A stretch of 64,000 bases of DNA from Paramoeba atlantica. Lineage: Eukaryota > Discosea. The stretch spans positions 372,001 through 436,000 of the forward strand of contig CDRNVI010000059.1 of assembly GCA_977017575.1 (NCBI GenBank), given 5' to 3'. Positions 21,944-32,377 of this stretch are shown piece after piece. Within the stretch, counting starts at the first letter, position 1. Each line of letters starts with the position of its first letter. Below the pieces are notes generated by a model, which ran no database searches, was not told the DNA's origin, and saw nothing but the letters and a program-made list of their open reading frames with translations. The position numbers and the translations under genes are program-made.

Positions 21944-24900
21944 ATGAATTCTGTTCTCGATAGCCTTCAAAACCTTCAGCAATACTTTCAGAGTTCGTAC
22001 GACCTTCCGGTGTTTTTAAGCACGAATCGCACGCTTTTGCACTCTTTGCACGGGAAATCATTAGAACACTTACAGGGATCAGACAATCATCCTTCTTCGG
22101 CATCGATCATCGAGGCACTTGTCTCTGAAAGCGAAAACCTTTCAGATACGACTACCCATCCGTCCATAGTTGACACGGATGGCAATGCTTTCGCATCCAA
22201 TGCCTTATGGGATTTCGGAAGTCTTTTTGAGCAAATGATCCAATTAAACCGTTTTGATTCAACCCTGTCGTTTGATCCTAACGAGTCGCCTTCTCCCGAG
22301 TCGAATTCTAAGGTTCCAGCTAAACCAACGCTTGAACGCGAGTGTCCCGTTTGGAATGATTTACTCCTTCATTGCGGGACGGACACAACCTCCGAGAAAA
22401 CCAAAACAGAAGTACAGTTTCCTGGTCCCATGGCATGCACGTTGTCACGACGAACACTAAAAACGCTATGTGATCCACACATTACTTTTCTAGCCGCAGA
22501 GAAGTCGGACGGGCTACGTTCTCTTCTCTACGTGCTCCATGAGCCTCACTTCCCGCAGTGGTCGGTGCAACCCCTCCCCCAGAACCCACCCCCAGCTCCT
22601 CCTTTGATCTATTTCGGTCTTATGGATATTTTAGCTCTCGAAACGGCATTAGCACAATTACTGTCCCACCGTACCGATTCCAATGATCTTCTCGAGGACA
22701 CCTCTTCCTTAGTCTCTTGTGTGTCTCTTTCCAAAGACGTGCGTAATCTGTTTCACCCCTCCAGTGCCTCCATGACCTCTTCTTTTCTCTATTACTTGTC
22801 GTTTTCTTCAACAACAACATATTCAAAAACAGAAAAAACAACAGAATCAACCGAATGCGACCCCCACACGAGCAAACCCGAAAACTCATTTCTCTTAACT
22901 TTGCGTGAGATCAAAGGGTTCGAGTCGGAGGCCGTTGGCTCTTTTACACTGACCCGATCCCCCCGGCCCGGTCGCTTCTTCTCCTATTTCATCGACCGGC
23001 GCGCGGACGGGCTGTATCTGCTCAACGAGGAGTTAGCCTTCGCCCCCCACGCGCTGTGCAGTGCGGTATGCGACGGGGAGCTCGTGATGAATTTAAAGCA
23101 GCGGCGACTGAGTTACCTGATGTTTGATCTCGCAGGGGTACGGCTGTGGGGGAAGAGACAACCTCCGGGAGGTTGTGTGGACTCGAGCGAAAATCGAATC
23201 AACCCATCGAATGGATTTGTGGCCCCTTCGTGTACCTTTCATGCGCTAGGTCGGGATGGGGTTACATCGCTTCGTGCTCGTGTTCGTTTGTTGGATAGGG
23301 TTTTGATTGAAGGCCATTACGCGGCCCATGCGATGCGAAACACGAATCTGCCGAAAAGTTTGCAGCTTTTGCCGAAAACGTATTTTAGGCTATCCGAGCT
23401 TCCGGCTCTCGTGGCGAAGTTAGAGAGGACTTCAATAGGGGACAACGAAAAGGGGGAAACGGGGAAAACAAATTTTGATGAAACGAAACAACGAAATAAA
23501 AATGGTTTTCACCATCGCTACACCTACGAGGGGCATCACTGGAACGATGGGATTATCTTTGCTCCGGATTCTCCGGAGTTTTATCCCTTTGTGCCGCGCT
23601 CCGTGCCGTTGTTGTTGAAATGGAAATGGCCGGAGGCGGAGACGGTGGATTGGTGGGTGCAGTCGAGCACCGCAGCAGCTCGTGGGGGTTCGAAAAAGGA
23701 AGAGAGCGAGGAAAAGAAGGCTGGGGTGAAAAAATCAAGATTTTCCTCCCGGGGGTCGTCGGAGGCTGCGTCATCTTCAGTCATGCATGCCCTCTATTTC
23801 CATATTAAAAAATACCAAAAGGGGACGGTTGCGTTTTCGGAACATGTGAGGTATAAAACTACATTGCTGGACGTTACAGCACTGGGGATAAGTCCCTCTT
23901 CGGCTTGCTTCCAAAACGGCTGTGTGGTGGAGTGTGGCTGGGACTCGAGTAGAGCCCGATGGGTCGCGAAACGACTACGACCGGAGAAAAAAAACGCAAA
24001 CGCGTTTCACACCGCATTCTCCGTTCTGGAAGCGATTACCGAACAGTTGGAGCTTCCAGAGTTGTTATCCCATATTCAAAGCTCTTCCTCCGGAAACGCT
24101 TCTTTTTTAAAACCAAATTCTGAGACCCATTCCCCTGTTTTGACCTCAAATCCGGACTTTTCTCCTTCCTCCCACCCCCTCCCCTACACCTGTTTACCGG
24201 AAACTTACTTTTATCTCCGGGCTTCTGTCGAAAAATCGAAAAAGATTCTTATCCATCTCCAAACCTTAGTAAAAACCAAAGCCCAGCGCCATCCCCTCCC
24301 GATGAATCTCCTCGAGCTCTCCAGCTGTGTCGGATTAAACACAAATTCACACGAAATGCTTTTTGCGGTTTTGCTCCTTGCCTTAGCCAACCACGGGGGC
24401 AGCGTGACGTACTCGAGGCTGCGGGTCCGGGCCTACTTTGAGCCCAGGACGGGGAGCTGGGTGTTAACGCAGCTGGTAGGGGAGTGCGGGCAAAAGGGGA
24501 ATCATCACAATCCTAAAGTGGAGGCCACAAGCGTGTTGAACCATTTGGAAGCCCAAGCAGTGGTGCTGGGGCAGGACCCGGAGGTTGTGTTTGTGGGGGA
24601 AAAAGGGGAAATGGAAGACAACGAAGAAAAGGAAGAAATGAAAACCATCAAGAGGTTAGAGGACGAAACACAGAGAAGAGACCACGGCAGGTTTTCGAAG
24701 GAAAAAGGGGAAAGAGAATTTGAAAACAGAGAAGACACCCAGCAAAACGGTTGGTTAATCCCAAAAGGTGTTTTTCCGCACATTCCCGAAAAATGTTTTT
24801 ATCATGACGTAAAGGCACACTCGAGCTGCTCTTCTTCATCTTCTGCTGCTGCTGCTGCTTCTGTTTTTCACCACTATGACAATCGTGCACGTGAACAAAA

Positions 24901-26086
24901 CGCGTCCTGCAGTGCCACCGAGTCGGCCATCCGAAGTGTGAACAATTTTATCAAAACGGTGTTGATTTCAGAGGCCACAAAGTATTGGCGAAATGCGGCG
25001 CATCTTTCCGATCGGCCCCAATCGCATCCGATCGTGTTTGACTTGGCCTGTGGTCGGGGAGGGGATTTGTACAAATGGAAGGAAGTCAACCCCGCCTATG
25101 TGGTTCTCATCGATGGGGCTTTTCATGCCCTCGCGGCAGCCGCGGGTCGGTATGCGGTGGGGAAAGGACTCAGCACAAACAGCGCGACCGGAGGGGGTAT
25201 CGAAGTCCAGTTTCATTGCGCGGATTGTTTTCGTGAGGACTTAAACCCGATATTAGAATCTTTACTAAAATATGCCCCGCGGGGGGAGCTGGATATGGTC
25301 GCCTGTCAGTTTTCCCTTCACTACGCTTTTGAATCGGAGGCGACGGTCCGTCAAATGTTACATAATGTCACGTGTAAGCTGAAATCGGGGGGGTTGTTTA
25401 TCGGCACCGTGATTGAGGATACGGCGCTGGCGAAATATCTTGCACAGAAAGAAGCAAAAGGTTGGCAAGATGTGGAGAACAGCGAAAACGAGGATGGGTT
25501 TTCGTTTTCCGTAGATCCCTGTGGGGAGAAGTGGACGAAATCGAACCTTTCCGATGCCTCGAGTTGGGATTTCGGTCAGTCATATCGTTTTTCACTCGGC
25601 ACATCTGTACAAGGGGAAGAAGAGTATGTGGTTCCGTGGGAGAAGTTCCTCGCAATGGCATCCGAATACGGACTCGTGAACTGTCTTGCGGCGGATAATT
25701 TTGAGACGTGGTTTGTGAATGCGTTTTCCCAGAGAAGCACAATCCAAGAAACCCCTCGTGGTTCAAAAGATAATGAGATAAAGTGTTCTTCTTCACGGTC
25801 CCCCACTTCGCTTTTTTCGTTTTTAGAGGAGGATGTGTCGGATACAAAGCAGTACGGAGCTGTGACCAGCGATTCTTTTGCTTCTCTCTGGCAATCTCAC
25901 TATGAAGGCCCGCAGCTGGAGCTTTTAAAATGCAAGAAAAACAGAAGGAGAAGCTCTTCGTGCACATCGTCGTACGAAGACGATTTGTCAGAAACTCATC
26001 CGGTTTCTCCTTGGGAGTCGGAGGTGGTGAGTTCGGTGCGCAGCGTCTGTGGTCTTTATCGTGCCTTTGTTTTTAAAAAGTCTTAG
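21944..26086 (+). CDS. mRNA capping enzyme: guanylyltransferase fused to cap N7-methyltransferase
   Basis: The 1380-residue product contains a complete GTP:RNA guanylyltransferase. Motif I is EKSDGLR with predicted GMP-accepting K187, preceded by FPGPMACTLSRR. Motif III is CDGEL (374-378), IIIa YLMFDL, IV NDGIIFAP (532-539), V LLKWK (555-559) and VI WVAKRLRPEKKNAN (671-684). The C-terminal third is a cap (guanine-N7) methyltransferase with VFDLACGRGGD (about 1031-1041, SAM site) and QFSLHYAFE (about 1122-1130), ending in a VPWEKFLAMASEYGL region. Residues 200-340 (between motifs I and III) and 690-1000 are long low-complexity insertions. Such fusions are known from trypanosomatid Cgm1 and from poxvirus-like capping enzymes. 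No RNA triphosphatase domain is recognised in the roughly 130 residues before the guanylyltransferase. It should act on nascent pol II transcripts in the nucleus. Confidence 0.92.
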   Translation: MNSVLDSLQNLQQYFQSSYDLPVFLSTNRTLLHSLHGKSLEHLQGSDNHPSSASIIEALVSESENLSDTTTHPSIVDTDGNAFASNALWDFGSLFEQMIQLNRFDSTLSFDPNESPSPESNSKVPAKPTLERECPVWNDLLLHCGTDTTSEKTKTEVQFPGPMACTLSRRTLKTLCDPHITFLAAEKSDGLRSLLYVLHEPHFPQWSVQPLPQNPPPAPPLIYFGLMDILALETALAQLLSHRTDSNDLLEDTSSLVSCVSLSKDVRNLFHPSSASMTSSFLYYLSFSSTTTYSKTEKTTESTECDPHTSKPENSFLLTLREIKGFESEAVGSFTLTRSPRPGRFFSYFIDRRADGLYLLNEELAFAPHALCSAVCDGELVMNLKQRRLSYLMFDLAGVRLWGKRQPPGGCVDSSENRINPSNGFVAPSCTFHALGRDGVTSLRARVRLLDRVLIEGHYAAHAMRNTNLPKSLQLLPKTYFRLSELPALVAKLERTSIGDNEKGETGKTNFDETKQRNKNGFHHRYTYEGHHWNDGIIFAPDSPEFYPFVPRSVPLLLKWKWPEAETVDWWVQSSTAAARGGSKKEESEEKKAGVKKSRFSSRGSSEAASSSVMHALYFHIKKYQKGTVAFSEHVRYKTTLLDVTALGISPSSACFQNGCVVECGWDSSRARWVAKRLRPEKKNANAFHTAFSVLEAITEQLELPELLSHIQSSSSGNASFLKPNSETHSPVLTSNPDFSPSSHPLPYTCLPETYFYLRASVEKSKKILIHLQTLVKTKAQRHPLPMNLLELSSCVGLNTNSHEMLFAVLLLALANHGGSVTYSRLRVRAYFEPRTGSWVLTQLVGECGQKGNHHNPKVEATSVLNHLEAQAVVLGQDPEVVFVGEKGEMEDNEEKEEMKTIKRLEDETQRRDHGRFSKEKGEREFENREDTQQNGWLIPKGVFPHIPEKCFYHDVKAHSSCSSSSSAAAAASVFHHYDNRAREQNASCSATESAIRSVNNFIKTVLISEATKYWRNAAHLSDRPQSHPIVFDLACGRGGDLYKWKEVNPAYVVLIDGAFHALAAAAGRYAVGKGLSTNSATGGGIEVQFHCADCFREDLNPILESLLKYAPRGELDMVACQFSLHYAFESEATVRQMLHNVTCKLKSGGLFIGTVIEDTALAKYLAQKEAKGWQDVENSENEDGFSFSVDPCGEKWTKSNLSDASSWDFGQSYRFSLGTSVQGEEEYVVPWEKFLAMASEYGLVNCLAADNFETWFVNAFSQRSTIQETPRGSKDNEIKCSSSRSPTSLFSFLEEDVSDTKQYGAVTSDSFASLWQSHYEGPQLELLKCKKNRRRSSSCTSSYEDDLSETHPVSPWESEVVSSVRSVCGLYRAFVFKKS

Positions 26087-26369
26087 ACCTTTTGGAGGAT
26101 CTTCTATTTTATGGATGATCTGTGTGATTTACATTTTTCAATTCACTTCTTTGTTGTGTGGTTGATTACGGTGTTTCATTTTTACAAAGGGAACTTTCAT
26201 GGCTGTTTTTTGTCTTACCCAGTCTCAGTATCTTAACGCACTATGGTAAGGCGCTCTCTTTTATCTTTATCAATTTTATCCCCATGTTCAACTTACATGA
26301 ATATTGTGATGCTAAAGATTCTGATCTGCGACGTGGGTTTCTTCGGCTCTTCTGCCTCAGGATCAATTG
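26087..26369. other. Intergenic spacer
   Basis: AT-rich spacer between the capping enzyme and the broken LRR gene. Nothing recognised. Confidence 0.5.
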
Positions 26370-26558
26370 ATGGAACGTTTTATTCAGGACATTCACAATA
26401 CAATGCCATCGTGGAAAACTGCGAAACGAAGTGGTTGGCTTAGTCATATCAAATGTGTCTCGGTGTGTACGTGGGAAGGTGTAAATTGCAATGACCTGTG
26501 TTATTGGCCAGTCTACTGGCCACCAACAGCCTATTGGTATCTCCCTCGTCCACTTTAG
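26370..26558 (+). pseudogene. 5' fragment of a leucine-rich-repeat gene, cut by transposon sequence
   Basis: The ATG at 26370 opens a frame whose first 45 codons resemble the N-terminal cap of LRR proteins: a helix (MERFIQDIHNTMPSW), a spacer, then CTWEGVNCND, the W-x-G-V-x-C cap signature. The two intact LRR proteins nearby have STWSGV and SQWPGV at the same place. After about 26505 the similarity ends. At 26536-26563 lies a terminus of the foldback family (ctccctcgtccactttagcc), and no LRR units follow. I read it as a gene truncated by mobile-element activity. Confidence 0.4.
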
Positions 26559-26785
26559 CCTGGGTTTTTAAAATTAAACCACATACCCGTTTATCATACC
26601 TATACCTTGGATAACATACCTGGGTGATATGTTATTCTGGCCCGCGACACTTAACATACCCCCCCTTCGTCCCACGGCTTTTTTTGTGCAACAGTACAAA
26701 AATCTAACCCTAAGATCACGCACCTTTTTATACAAAATGTTTTTTTTATGCATTTTTATATGTATTTTGATACGTTCTACACTCA

Positions 26786-26905
26786 ACACAATTATTTGTG
26801 TAACAAAAAACAGGAAAACAAAATTTGTGAATTTTTAATTATGCAACATTTTTAAAAATGGGAATTTTATTTTAATTTTTTTGCCCAAATTCTAAAATCA
26901 AAACT
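26786..26905. repeat. Dispersed AT-rich repeat, copy 1 (copy 2 at 32003-32125)
   Basis: About 120 bp containing ttgtgaattttt, tgcaacattttt-aaaaatg and ttgcccaaattctaaaa matches 32003-32125 at roughly 80 percent by eye. Related words (attgtgcaacaatttcaaaa) also lie at 27950-28000. Confidence 0.6.
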
Positions 26906-27090
26906 GTTTTTTAACTTAAACGAGTGTCCGGTTTATTTTTACCTGGGTTTTATAGGGTCCGGTTTTTTAATACCTGTGAGCTCGTACCATACCGGAGTGA
27001 GTATGGTATCGTGACCCATGGCCAATAGCATACCCCACCCCCTGGTTTTTAGCACTTCCCCCTGGTTTTCTTTAGCAGTTCTGAATGGTT

Positions 27091-27671
27091 GTAAACCCCC
27101 TTCCCACTTAATAACTTTATTTACACTTTATTTACACACTTTTATTATTTACTGGACACTTACTATTTACATGGACACTTATTATTTACACACTTTTATC
27201 ATTTACATGGCTTTTAATCTCTCAAAATTTTGAAAAATGTCACTGAAGCAAATTACAAAAACGCGATGAAAGCAGTTCCTACGACTCAAGCGGCGCACCC
27301 GAATACTCATCGGAAAATCTATCCGATGAAGGCGTCCAACCTTCAGGTGAGCAGCCCAACCGGCCATTTGCAATGAGTCACAGCAGAGACATGAGAAAAG
27401 TAAGACTGGGAACGAATGACCCATCACATGAGGAAATGCGTATCATCATCAGTGAAAAACCGATTTGTTGAAATGAGATTGAACGGCATGATAAAAGTGC
27501 CTCTTCTCGCCTTCAATCATGGATCGGTCAGAAAATTTTATATCACCTGCAGGAGCCAATGTAAATAATAAGTGGAATTTCCCCGTAATATTTATATGGA
27601 CACTTATTATTTACATACTCTTATTATTTACCATTTTTCGCATGTAAATATTAAGTGGGAGGGGGGTTTAC
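27091..27671. mobile_element. 0.58 kb nested inverted-repeat element
   Basis: The 21-bp end gtaaacccccttcccacttaa (one mismatch to the complement of 27651-27671) encloses a body with repeated cttattatttacatggacac-like words on both sides and a single-copy centre. It lies inside the larger element at 26579-28159, so it inserted later. It is non-coding. Confidence 0.6.
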
Positions 27672-28159
27672 CTAAATCTTTTTTTGTTTGTGTTTAACTT
27701 TCTTTTCAAACGCAATATTTTATTAATACTTACCACACGTCCGAATATACACACACATCACATTACTATTCATACCGAATTACCTTCATGCCATTACTAT
27801 TCCAAATCTATCTGTGAATGGTCTGGCTTACCAGTGACCGTCCGGAGCAATCCGGAATGATTTGGATTGGATCGGATTTATCCATACCGCCTACATTTCC
27901 CTTAAAAAAAATCTTCACAAATATTTGTGCAACAAAAATTTGTGAATTTTTTATTGTGCAACAATTTCAAAAGTTGCACAATAAAAAATTCACAAATTTT
28001 TGCGAACGCTGTAGCATTTGGTACTACGCGCGGTACGTCTTTAGATACAGGTTCTAACAGTGAAAGTGTTTTTCTTCTCTTTTATATTTCTTCACCTGTC
28101 TACTTAACATACCTATACCTTGATAACATACCGGGGGGGTATGTTAAACGGGTATGTGG

Positions 28160-28498
28160 TCTAATAGGGGGGATATTCGGATGGATTCGTTGATCACATT
28201 CGTTCGCTGTTTTCTTCGAAGCCCTCGTGGGTTATATTCTGACTCACTGTACACTGCAATCTGACTATACACTGCAATTTGAAGAAGATGCTCCACCGTC
28301 GATTACCTCGATCGAGTCCTCTGAATCATATTCGTCTGAATTTGACGAAGATGGTTCCTCCTGGCGGATTTCCGTTCAATGCCATGGTATTAGTAGGAAA
28401 ATCGTTGTGACAGTTCTCGCCATATTCGAAAGCGCAGGTAAAATCACTTTCGGTGTCAGAGTACACTTCTACACCGATATGGCCTGAGTTATCACTTG
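28160..28498 (+). other. Intergenic region with one doubtful short frame
   Basis: An 86-codon frame at 28227-28487 is open but matches nothing known. I do not call a gene. Confidence 0.4.
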
Positions 28499-28760
28499 CC
28501 GTTATACCCCCCCCAGTAACAGAGATTTGGTTCGGGAGGGTGGTTGGAGGGGGGGTCTTTGAGCAGGTGGTGGTCGCTGGGCTGTGTGAGGGTGCTTGCG
28601 CGGGGGCGAATGGCATAGTTGCGGGGTTGTCTGGGCAGAAAATCAACGCACCCATGAACAAAAAAGGTCTTTTCCCACCAAAAAAGCATACCCCCCCAGT
28701 AACAGAGACTTGGCCATTTGGGTCCAAAATCGATTCTATTACTGGGGGGTATACGGTAAC
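28499..28760. mobile_element. Small MITE-like element
   Basis: The ends ccgttataccccccccagta and the complement of actggggggtatacggtaac match over about 20 bp with small indels. A third, internal copy of the end sequence lies near 28687. The body is non-coding. Confidence 0.5.
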
Positions 28761-29020
28761 TCCTTTATAGCCACAGCCTTCAATGTATCCATTAGTCGCT
28801 ACAAATACAAATTTCTAAATTGAGGGAGATGCTACTCCCTCGCTACTTATTTTCATGTTTTAGACCGTATGTCCATATTTTTCCGTGACTGCTCGATCTC
28901 TGAAAAAGAAGCGCCCATTAGATGAATCGGGCTCTATTGAAAAGCTTACAAGCTTTGGAGGATGACCTTCTTCCAAGTGGAGTGCGGCGGACAGAAGCTA
29001 CACTAGGTCATTAATAATTT
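28761..29020. other. Spacer
   Basis: Contains gagggagatgctactccctc at 28823, a terminus-like word of the foldback family seen at 53017. No gene is recognised. Confidence 0.45.
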
Positions 29021-29913
29021 TAGGCTCTTCGTTAAACGCGGTGGTTGTTTTCAACTTAGAAGTCACTCATGCTACGCTCTCCGAGTTGAAAACCACCACC
29101 GCGTTTAACGAAGAGCCCAAAAAGGAAACTTTAGCCTGGAAAACGGAAAGATTATAGCCAAAAATAGCCGAATTTCGGGTAAAAATGGGGTAATTTTCGC
29201 GTATTTTTGCTGTCAGAGCACTAAATCCGACATTTGCGCGTGGGAAATCACTCGTAGGCATGAATGGAAGCCTACCGAACGTATTGGGTAGAGAATGCGA
29301 CTCCAACCATACCATTCTTTCGACACAAAAATGCCACTTTAGGTCCGAAAAATACTTTTTCACCTTTTTTAGTCAAAAATGGGTCATTTTGAGGGGCGCA
29401 CCACGGTTCGAAGAAGGGATACCTTGCGAAAGCAACTGCGGAGAAAGCTAGTGTAGGTCCCAAATTATCAAAATACAATAGGGGAAACGATTTTGGAAAA
29501 ATATTCTTTTTGTCATTTTTTTCGACAAGCTGAAATTTTTTTCAAAAAAATTTTTCCTAAAAAATCCGTACTTGGCGGGCCCGTCATGCGGATACGCGGG
29601 GGGGTCACCCCCGGGTAGGGGGGTGGAAAATGCGCGCCAAGACCCCGGCTACCCTTTCTGCGGTTTTTTTTCGAAAACTAATTTTTTCGAAAAAATTTGC
29701 TCGACCATGACCCCCCCTGGACCCCCCCCCATGGACCCCCCCCATGGACCCCCCATTTTTTTTAATTTTTTTTTTCAGTTTTGGACCACCGGAGCCCCCT
29801 TTTATATTTTTTTCTTCTATTATATTACTGTGTTCCTCTTTATATTTTCACTGTTTTTGTTCACTTTTTTTTCAATAATCGAGGGTAGAGCGGTAGTTTT
29901 ACAACCACCGCAA
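29021..29913 (+). mobile_element. Hairpin-ended repeat family, copy a
   Basis: Starts with a ~100-bp hairpin (taggctcttcg-ttaaacgcgg and complement) and ends with the small hairpin gcggtagttttacaaccaccgc. The body holds conserved words (atttccgacatttgcgcg-like, ggtagagaatgcgactccaa), a run of repeated ggacccccc, and tttatatttttttcttctat. No transposase frame is present. A 98-codon frame on the minus strand (29067-29363) recurs at the same length in copies b, c and d, but its differences look unconstrained. Here and below, orientation '+' means the large hairpin is on the left. Confidence 0.8.
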
Positions 29914-30152
29914 TTCTTGAGCATTATCATTATTCATGACAGGGGGAGTAGTGAATGAGTTTTCCAATAGTGTGTCATTTCCAAGACGGGGTATTTGCCC
30001 CTACTGCTCCCCTTTACCTTTTTCACCACACTTTTCCCCACAAATCTTCACCTTTCTCCACCCTTTTCCTCCCCCAACCCCAACCTTCCTCACCACCACC
30101 CTTTTTTTTACCTTTTTCCCCTTTATCCTTTTCCCTCCCCCTCCCCCCCTCC

Positions 30153-30764
30153 ATGCCCCCTCCCCCCTTCCCCACCTCCTCCCCCCCCCACGGCCCCCCC
30201 CGTGGCTACCTCAACCGCCTCACCTCCCTCGGCCTCCCCCCGTGGGCGGCCTTCGGGGGGGCCCTGGGGCGTCGCACCCGGTACGCCCTCACCAACCCCT
30301 CCCCCGGGGTCTACCCCTGCCGCCCGCACCAACTCAGGGAGGTCTGGGGGCACGAGAGGGTACGCACCCGGGTGCGCTCCTCCCGCGGCCACCACCACGT
30401 CTACAAGCAGCTGAAGTACCCGAAGATGGAGCTCGGGGTGTGGTACAGCGACGTGCTGGACCACTGGGTGCAGCTCCCCCACGTGACCGCGGTCAGCTTC
30501 GAGGTCGAGCGGGCGGGGGGGCTGGACGGGTTCGTGCTGGGGAGCGCGGGGGAGGGGCTGCGCTCCTCCTACGGGGAGAGGCTGCGGAGGCAGATGCTGG
30601 TGAGGAAGGGGGAGGTGGAGAAGAATTTTGTGTTGGGGAGGCAGGCGGAGGGGTTGGCGGAGGTGATGTTTGAGGCGTGGAGGAGGGACCCCGGGGTGTT
30701 GGTGGGGGTGTACGGGATGGAGGAGGGGGAGGTGCCGAAGAGGGGGGAAACAACGGTGGGGTGA
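30153..30764 (+). CDS. MRPL28: Mitochondrial ribosomal protein bL28m-like
   Basis: The 203-residue product (from ATG 30153) matches the bL28m core. Its YSDVLDHWVQL (about 97-107) corresponds to the family's YSEILD segment, and ERAGGLDGFVLGSAGEGLRS followed by SYGERLRRQML corresponds to the GLD-x-(Y/F)-(I/L)-L ... S-x-F/Y-G-x-x-L-(K/R)-R-x-M-L block typical of mitochondrial rather than bacterial L28. It belongs to the large subunit of the mitoribosome. The frame also runs up to an ATG at 29955, but that stretch is a pyrimidine-rich leader, so 30153 is preferred; the N-terminus is uncertain. Codons are extremely GC-rich, C-rich in the first half and G-rich in the second. Confidence 0.7.
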   Translation: MPPPPFPTSSPPHGPPRGYLNRLTSLGLPPWAAFGGALGRRTRYALTNPSPGVYPCRPHQLREVWGHERVRTRVRSSRGHHHVYKQLKYPKMELGVWYSDVLDHWVQLPHVTAVSFEVERAGGLDGFVLGSAGEGLRSSYGERLRRQMLVRKGEVEKNFVLGRQAEGLAEVMFEAWRRDPGVLVGVYGMEEGEVPKRGETTVG

Positions 30765-31049
30765 GGAGGGGGTAGGGTAGGTTTTGCCGTTTCCGCTCGT
30801 AAAGGATGCGGTGAAGGGTTGTTTTCTCCTGTCAGGTGCGTACTCCCCGGACGAAAAACAGCGTGCGTAGTTCGCCTTTCCTGGATATTTTCATTTGTTT
30901 ATTTTTTGACACTTTTTTAATTTTGATGTTTTCTTTTGTTTCTTCCCTATACGTCGAAAGTTGTAAAAATCTTTTGAATCTATTTTTACAGGTGGTTTAA
31001 AGGAAAAATGTTTTTTCTTTCTTCAAAAATACGTTATTGACAAAGCACA
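30765..31049. other. Intergenic spacer
   Basis: T-rich spacer; composition drops back to AT-rich after the bL28m stop. Nothing recognised. Confidence 0.5.
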
Positions 31050-31925
31050 ATGTCTGATGTTCAAGCTCCTCGGTATGGTGCAAAAGTGAGCGGTACCGAA
31101 CTCCCTGGGGAAATTGTCCTCTCTAGGCTTATCGAAAATGTAAGCAACGGTGATTCTTCGTGGAAAGAAGATCACCCTGTGTCCACTTGGTCCGGTGTTG
31201 AAATCTCTGAAGGTCGTGTGACGAAACTCGCGTGGCCTTCCAGGGGTTTGCGTGGCAGTCTCAATTGGCAATATCTTCCTCAATCTGTGCGTTACCTTGA
31301 AATCTGTCATAATTATCTAACGGGGGTGATTGAAGCGGAACGCCTACCTTCGATTCTTTATGTATTCGATTTCGGCCAGAACAATTTTAACCAAGTAGAT
31401 GATTTTACTACATTACCTGGAGAACTTCGAACCTTTGCGGGTCCTCAGAATCTTTTATCCAGCAAGCTTGATTTAACGCACCTTCCTCCTCAGTTAAGCT
31501 TTTTAAACTTAGACAACAATCGGTTATTTGGAACAATCTCTCTTTCCTCTTTACCTGCGACGCTGCAATTTCTTTCTTTGTCACACAACAGGCTTTGTGG
31601 GAATATAGACTTCAACGGCCTTCCCCCTTTTCTTGATGATCTGCGTCTTAGTTACAATTCATTTTCTGGAGAGCTCCATTTCACTCGCCTTTCTTCCTCC
31701 ATGCGTACACTTATGTTAAACCACAACGAGTTTTCGGGGGAAGTGTCGTTTAGAAAGTTTCCCGACTCACTTGCCATGCTTACTCTGGACGAGAATTATC
31801 TCTGTGGAATTGTTCCTGGTTATTTGTCAAGCGTAGTTTCGATGTATCCACAAAAACGACTATGTGCTCGTGCCGCTGGTCAAAATGTTCCTGACAAGGA
31901 AATTGCGTGGAGCGAGTGGGGTTAG
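31050..31925 (+). CDS. Leucine-rich-repeat protein (paralogue 1)
   Basis: 291 residues. The N-terminal part carries VSGTELP, a STWSGV cap and PSRGLRGSLNWQYLP. Then follow about seven LRRs of roughly 23 residues with the pattern LP-x-x-L-x-x-L-x-L-x-x-N-x-(L/F)-x-G-x-(I/L), for example LPATLQFLSLSHNRLCGNID. No signal peptide or membrane segment is visible, so it is probably intracellular. The closest relative in the window is the gene at 37142, which shares the cap and the SRG-x-x-G-x-L-x-W-x-YLP segment. LRR arrays of this spacing are abundant in several protists as protein-binding scaffolds; the partner is unknown. Confidence 0.85.
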   Translation: MSDVQAPRYGAKVSGTELPGEIVLSRLIENVSNGDSSWKEDHPVSTWSGVEISEGRVTKLAWPSRGLRGSLNWQYLPQSVRYLEICHNYLTGVIEAERLPSILYVFDFGQNNFNQVDDFTTLPGELRTFAGPQNLLSSKLDLTHLPPQLSFLNLDNNRLFGTISLSSLPATLQFLSLSHNRLCGNIDFNGLPPFLDDLRLSYNSFSGELHFTRLSSSMRTLMLNHNEFSGEVSFRKFPDSLAMLTLDENYLCGIVPGYLSSVVSMYPQKRLCARAAGQNVPDKEIAWSEWG

Positions 31926-32377
31926 ATATGCTCGTATTTTTCTTAACTTTCTTTATTTTTTTCTTAGCGTATTTTTCTTAACTTTTCTAAACAATCAATA
32001 GAAGTATTTGTGCAGCAAGAAAGAGGAAAACAAAAGTTTGTGAGTTTTTTATTGTGCAACAATTTTAAAAATAGAAATTATATTTTTGTGCTTTTTTATT
32101 CTATTTTTTGCCCAAATGCTAAAACAAAGGATTTTTTAACCGACTGTGAGCAGCAATGTGGGCGGAATGTTGCGGTTGAAGGCCCTTGAGATTTCAACCC
32201 GGGACGATCGGAAACCAAAAATAGTGATCCTCTGCACAAAGAATTGTGACCTTTTTATTGATTTTTTTAGCAGGTTCATACTAAAAGTTTCTTGGTATTA
32301 CTCGTACTGTGTTTTTTCACTGCCGTTAGTTGAAGAAAAAAATAGGGAAATATTTTTTCTCAGGGTGTTGTTAATCA
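31926..32377. other. Spacer with dispersed repeat, copy 2
   Basis: 32003-32125 is the second copy of the AT-rich repeat at 26786-26905. A 79-codon frame at 32146 overlaps this spacer without supporting homology. Confidence 0.5.

Larger units (their letters stand above)
26579..28159. mobile_element. 1.6 kb terminal-inverted-repeat element, non-coding
   Basis: The 22-bp end ccacataccc-gtttatcatacc (26579-26600) is matched by the complement of 28138-28159 with one mismatch. A second subterminal copy of the words acctatacctt-gataacatacc lies inside each end. No transposase frame is present, and a nested element occupies 27091-27671. A target-site duplication was not evident. At 27801-27870 it carries the ~70-bp module also found in the SINE B tails. 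Confidence 0.6.

Noticed and set aside
29572-29958. 128-codon frame in hairpin-ended copy a (similar frames in copies b-e)
   Set aside because: Produced by repeat composition (poly-Pro/Phe runs from C- and T-tracts); frame and length vary between copies.
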